This document shows, piece by piece, positions 6,430 through 9,121 of a DNA stretch of 9,121 bases; position 1 is the stretch's first letter; the number at the start of each line of letters is the position of its first letter. The notes beneath the pieces are model-generated. The model saw nothing but the letters and a program-made list of their open reading frames with translations, did not search any database and was not told the DNA's origin. The DNA lies in contig SXIZ01000187.1 of the NCBI GenBank assembly GCA_005779525.1, positions 1 to 9,121 on the forward strand, read 5' to 3'. The DNA comes from Methylococcaceae bacterium. GTDB lineage: Bacteria; Pseudomonadota; Gammaproteobacteria; Methylococcales; Methylomonadaceae. The translations under genes were made by a program, and so were the position numbers.

Positions 6430-9121
6430 TTACAGCCATTGAGTAAACGTCAATACCGATAGATCCGTAGAGAGCGCGTCGGGACTCGTGGCAATCTCTA
6501 AAGCGATGCCATTTCTATCCAAGATGCCTTGGTCCAACTGCTGTTGGTATTGGCTAATAGCGGTGTTATTCACGATATTGAAGGTGTTATGGTACAAGGT
6601 CTGCACATAATCGTGGTTACTTAACCCTTGCAGATGCGCTTGTTCTTGGAACCAGTTGAGGGTGTTTTCGACACTCACCCCTTGCTGTAAGGTTTGCGTT
6701 CCCAGTTGCCATTCACTGACACTCGCGTTGCGATTTAAGAAGGTATGCACTAAGCGACCCAGGGTAGCTTCTTGGGCGTTGTGCGCTAAGATCACATTTT
6801 CACCACTGTCAAACGCCAGCATCTCGGCATTGCTGAGATTGAGCATGGCGCCATCGCTCAAGCGAGTCAATTCCAAGACATTGCCTTTTGCGGCTAAATG
6901 CAAGTCTTGCAGACCGCCCGTTATTTTTAATACATCAAAGCCAGCCCCACCATCGACATGCAAGCCTAAGCCCCAGTTGAGGTAGCCTTGATCGTTGCCC
7001 GCCGTGCCTGTGACGTCACGTTGAGCATTGATCTCCACTATTGAGGGCGATGGCGTATAGCCTGCCAATAACTCCGTGCTGCTATGGCTTTGGAGCTTCG
7101 CGGCTTCCGGTAAGGTTAACAAGGCTTGCGCAATCTCTGTTTGACTGGCCGAGGTCAGATGGGTATTGACATACGCCGCTTCGTCGGGAGTTAAATCACG
7201 CTGTAACCAGGTACCGACCAAGTAGTGGGCCACCGACTCTGCGGGGGCTTTGGCGGTCAGCAGTTCTGTAGCACTGTGCTGTCTGTAATTAGTAGCCTCG
7301 GGTAAGCTTAAGAAAGCGTTAACCAGGTCAGTGGTATTGGCATGGCTGAGGTTTTGCTGTACATAAGCCCCTTCGGTCACCGTTAAATCCCGATGCAGCC
7401 AGGTGCCAACTAATTGCGCTGCCACGGCTTCAGGATGGCTATAAGCCACGACTAAATCGCTACCCGAGGTAAAGTGGATTTGCTCAACATCGGTCAATGT
7501 GTCTTGTTCACCTGTACTTTTTTGCGTCAGGATGATGCTATTGCCTTGGGTGGTGACCTGATAATCACTCAGGGCACCGGATTGCCACGCCAGATCATAC
7601 CCAAAGCCACCGTTAAGTCGATCATTACCCAGTCCACCCGTTAACTGATCATTACCAAATCCGCCATAGACGCTATCTTCACCGCCATCACCAAAGAGGT
7701 GATCATTACCATCTAAGCTACCGACGGTATCGTTACCCGCGCCCACATGCAGTTGATCATCGTCAGCGCCTAAGACTACAAATTGCTCTGCATCATCACT
7801 GACCACTAGATTTTTACCGTTGCCACCTGCGACCCGAACCGCGCCAATGACGATGGCAAATTCCACATTATTGAGGTTTAATTGCGAGCCTTTAGGCAGA
7901 TTACGCACATCCAATACTAGGGCTTCTTGTCTCAAAGGATGCGCACTGTCCTCTTCTCCCGTCCCAGTGGCTCCGGTGAGGGTAATCGCTTGGCTTAAGG
8001 TTTTTAAGTTAGGGTCCGCCGTGAAACTGAGACTTCTGACCGCCACTTGTTTTTCATCGCCCACATTCGGTACGTAGCGATCAATACCATCGTTGAGTAA
8101 GCTTAAAAAGCTGCTTGGCGATTGTGCTTTAGGCTGGGAAGCTAAAATCAGTAATTGACGTAAAGTCAGTGGAGCCGATGCACTGCTAGTGTACGCCGTA
8201 CTGTCTAGCCCCACACCGACGGGCAAACTCGCCTCAATAAGTATTCCGCCCTGCGCATCCTTGGCTAAGGGAATATCCGCTAACGCTGTCTTAGAATCGG
8301 TATCTAGCCGGGTTGGCGTAATCACCGGGATTTGCAGCACACTGGTAATGGCCGTGAATACGCTACTTTGCTGCGAGACCGGATCGACAAAAGTGGCAGA
8401 TGCGGTGTCCGTTTGGACCCGCACACTGACGCCATCAATCACCTGGGCAGGCGTGACGACCGGAGGTGACGTTGGGGCAGGATCGTTCACTACCGGAGGA
8501 TTGCTATTGAGCACCGTCACGCGTAAGGCCTGCTGATCCACGCCACCTTTATTATCACTCGCCTGGACCGTCACCTCATACACATTGTCATGATTATTGT
8601 CTTGTGCAGCCGCATAGACGGGTTGCGTGATAAAACTTAATGCTCCAGTGCTGGCATTAATACTAAACAGATTTTTATCCACCCCAGCGCTGAGGCTATA
8701 GGTCAATACATCATGATCTGGATCGGTTGCTGCCACTGTGGTGACCGCACGGGTATTATCCAAAATTGCCAGATTAGCTTGCTGACCGCCTGTAATCACT
8801 GGCGGCTGATTGGGGGCGGATAAAAACACCGGGTCGACAATGATATTAGCGGTCGGGTTGGTATCGCCAGGACTGACGTTATCGGTAATGGTTAACACGA
8901 TTCTATCAATAGTGCCATTGTTATCCAGATCGATCAACTGCCCGCCATCGACATTGCCATTGTTGGCGGTAAAATCCACTGGCGTGCCATTGACTAATTT
9001 CATGACTTGCGTCGCCTGCACCCCATTGCCACCCAATTCCAGCGTAAAACGGACTTGCGTCCCTGGGCGATTTGGGTCGGCATCCGCTAAGGCATTATTC
9101 TGGGCGTTGTTACCCGGTGCA
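6430..9121 (-). CDS. Large RTX surface/secreted protein with DUF4214-like C-terminal modules, C-terminal part (cut by window edge)
   Basis: The predicted substrate of the adjacent type I exporter. The frame is open to the right edge (896 residues visible); the true start lies outside. In order are: a beta-rich domain resembling 'choice-of-anchor U' (KLVNGTPVDFT...IIVDP) with a calcium-type loop DLDNNGTID (8905-8931); a cadherin-like domain (8509-8811); a Pro-rich linker (about 8446-8505); an unassigned ~220-residue region; RTX nonapeptides (7597-7776); a beta module; two 64-residue helical repeats; a second copy of the beta module; and a DUF4214-like helical end. The last residues, LTFTQWL, end hydrophobically, as expected of an uncleaved type I signal. 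No protease or lipase motif is visible in this part, which fits an adhesin, S-layer-like or matrix protein. The gene lies directly upstream of, and on the same strand as, the exporter genes. Confidence 0.88.
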   Translation of the reverse strand, partial: APGNNAQNNALADADPNRPGTQVRFTLELGGNGVQATQVMKLVNGTPVDFTANNGNVDGGQLIDLDNNGTIDRIVLTITDNVSPGDTNPTANIIVDPVFLSAPNQPPVITGGQQANLAILDNTRAVTTVAATDPDHDVLTYSLSAGVDKNLFSINASTGALSFITQPVYAAAQDNNHDNVYEVTVQASDNKGGVDQQALRVTVLNSNPPVVNDPAPTSPPVVTPAQVIDGVSVRVQTDTASATFVDPVSQQSSVFTAITSVLQIPVITPTRLDTDSKTALADIPLAKDAQGGILIEASLPVGVGLDSTAYTSSASAPLTLRQLLILASQPKAQSPSSFLSLLNDGIDRYVPNVGDEKQVAVRSLSFTADPNLKTLSQAITLTGATGTGEEDSAHPLRQEALVLDVRNLPKGSQLNLNNVEFAIVIGAVRVAGGNGKNLVVSDDAEQFVVLGADDDQLHVGAGNDTVGSLDGNDHLFGDGGEDSVYGGFGNDQLTGGLGNDRLNGGFGYDLAWQSGALSDYQVTTQGNSIILTQKSTGEQDTLTDVEQIHFTSGSDLVVAYSHPEAVAAQLVGTWLHRDLTVTEGAYVQQNLSHANTTDLVNAFLSLPEATNYRQHSATELLTAKAPAESVAHYLVGTWLQRDLTPDEAAYVNTHLTSASQTEIAQALLTLPEAAKLQSHSSTELLAGYTPSPSIVEINAQRDVTGTAGNDQGYLNWGLGLHVDGGAGFDVLKITGGLQDLHLAAKGNVLELTRLSDGAMLNLSNAEMLAFDSGENVILAHNAQEATLGRLVHTFLNRNASVSEWQLGTQTLQQGVSVENTLNWFQEQAHLQGLSNHDYVQTLYHNTFNIVNNTAISQYQQQLDQGILDRNGIALEIATSPDALSTDLSVLTFTQWL
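6472..6624 (-). other. DUF4214-like C-terminal helical segment
   Basis: LSNHDYVQTLYHNTF, a QYQQQLDQG helix, and a final helix ending IATSPDAL match the usual DUF4214 layout (F/YVxxLYxNxF, then a W/QxxxLxxG helix, then an ALxxSPE-like end). DUF4214 units occur in RTX and S-layer-like proteins of proteobacteria; their exact role is unknown. The protein ends 18 residues later. Confidence 0.65.
6727..6951 (-). repeat. Beta/helical module, copy 2
   Basis: The second copy of the module at 7387-7611, exactly 220 residues further on. It contains GGAGFD, KGNVLELTRLSDGA, AEMLAFDSGENV and LVHTFLNRN. Just before it, TGTAGND (about 6996-7016) looks like a single degenerate RTX repeat, so the whole beta-roll cap seems to have been duplicated along with the helical part. 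Confidence 0.75.
7051..7434 (-). repeat. Two tandem 64-residue helical repeats
   Basis: Unit 1 (7243-7434) and unit 2 (7051-7242) align without gaps over all 64 residues, with 33 identities by hand count. Shared anchors are LVGTWL-RDLT, E-AYV, the LPEA turn, and HS-TELL, each unit ending in Pro. The DNA is clearly diverged at silent sites, so the duplication is not recent. They look like shortened DUF4214-type helical units. Confidence 0.85.
7387..7611 (-). repeat. Beta/helical module, copy 1
   Basis: The last RTX turn GGFGYD leads into a beta segment (QGNSIILTQKSTGEQDTL, VEQIHFTSGSD) and then LVGTWLHRD. It aligns without gaps to copy 2 at 6727-6951 over 75 residues, with about 26 identities by hand count. 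The 'VE-I-F-SG' pattern is common in the strand capping RTX beta-rolls. Confidence 0.75.
7597..7776 (-). repeat. RTX (haemolysin-type) calcium-binding nonapeptide repeats
   Basis: About seven consecutive nonapeptides of the GGxGxDxUx type: LGADDDQLH, VGAGNDTVG, SLDGNDHLF, GDGGEDSVY, GGFGNDQLT, GGLGNDRLN, GGFGYDLAW. These fold as a calcium-filled parallel beta-roll outside the cell and are the standard mark of type I secretion substrates. Confidence 0.93.
8509..8811 (-). other. Cadherin-like domain in the RTX protein
   Basis: About 100 residues beginning NQPPVITG, with the calcium-binding pattern ATDPDHDVLTYSL, the hallmark LFSINASTGALSF, and the closing strand pair YEVTVQASDNKGGVDQQALRVTV. 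Bacterial cadherin-like domains are common in secreted adhesins and rigidify on binding calcium. A single copy is visible; more may lie past the right edge. Confidence 0.85.

Noticed and set aside
7597..7776. The regular repeats as a CRISPR-like array
   Set aside because: The periodicity is 27 bases within an open frame and encodes RTX nonapeptides; there are no identical repeats with unique spacers.
9034..9036. TTG at 9036 as the start of the RTX protein
   Set aside because: The frame stays open to the window edge and the upstream residues (ending GTQVRFTLE) continue the same beta-rich domain, so this is an internal codon.

Overview
The window reads as a moderate-GC (roughly 45-50% by eye) gram-negative chromosome, most likely a gammaproteobacterium. 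The evidence is a TolC/HlyD/PrtD-type type I secretion set, a proteobacterial-style glycogen phosphorylase, and a REP-like GTTCCC/GGGAAC hairpin. I cannot name the genus from sequence alone.

Layout, left to right. (i) 1-1037, minus strand: the N-terminal 345 residues of a glycogen/maltodextrin phosphorylase, cut by the left edge. (ii) 1038-1386: a control region between two divergent genes. It holds a LacI-family-like palindrome and a structured leader on the phosphorylase side, and a tandem CGGTATATA repeat overlapping a -10 box on the other side. (iii) 1387-1812, plus strand: a small basic-tailed protein with a predicted ribbon-helix-helix (RHH) DNA-binding domain. (iv) 1813-1967: a convergent gap with an 11-bp stem, 3-nt loop REP-like hairpin. 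(v) 1968-9121, minus strand: a type I secretion operon read right to left. It contains the C-terminal 896 residues of a large RTX surface or secreted protein (cut by the right edge), then the inner-membrane ABC exporter, the HlyD-type periplasmic adaptor and the TolC-type outer-membrane channel. The three exporter genes overlap by 4 and 1 bases.

How the genes work together. The ABC ATPase, adaptor and TolC channel should form a trans-envelope conduit exporting the upstream RTX protein through an uncleaved C-terminal signal. The substrate shows, in order, a calcium-loop-containing domain resembling 'choice-of-anchor U', a cadherin-like domain, a Pro-rich linker, an unassigned ~220-residue region, about seven RTX nonapeptides, and a C-terminal half built from internally duplicated beta and helical (DUF4214-like) modules ending in FTQWL. 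A 9-bp hairpin between substrate and exporter genes could set their expression ratio, as the hlyA-hlyB terminator does in the haemolysin operon.

I see no CRISPR array, tRNA, rRNA, insertion sequence or clearly new defence system. The most informative oddities are the exact 64-residue tandem repeat and the 220-residue-offset duplication in the RTX protein, the substrate/exporter hairpin, and the putative RHH operator.
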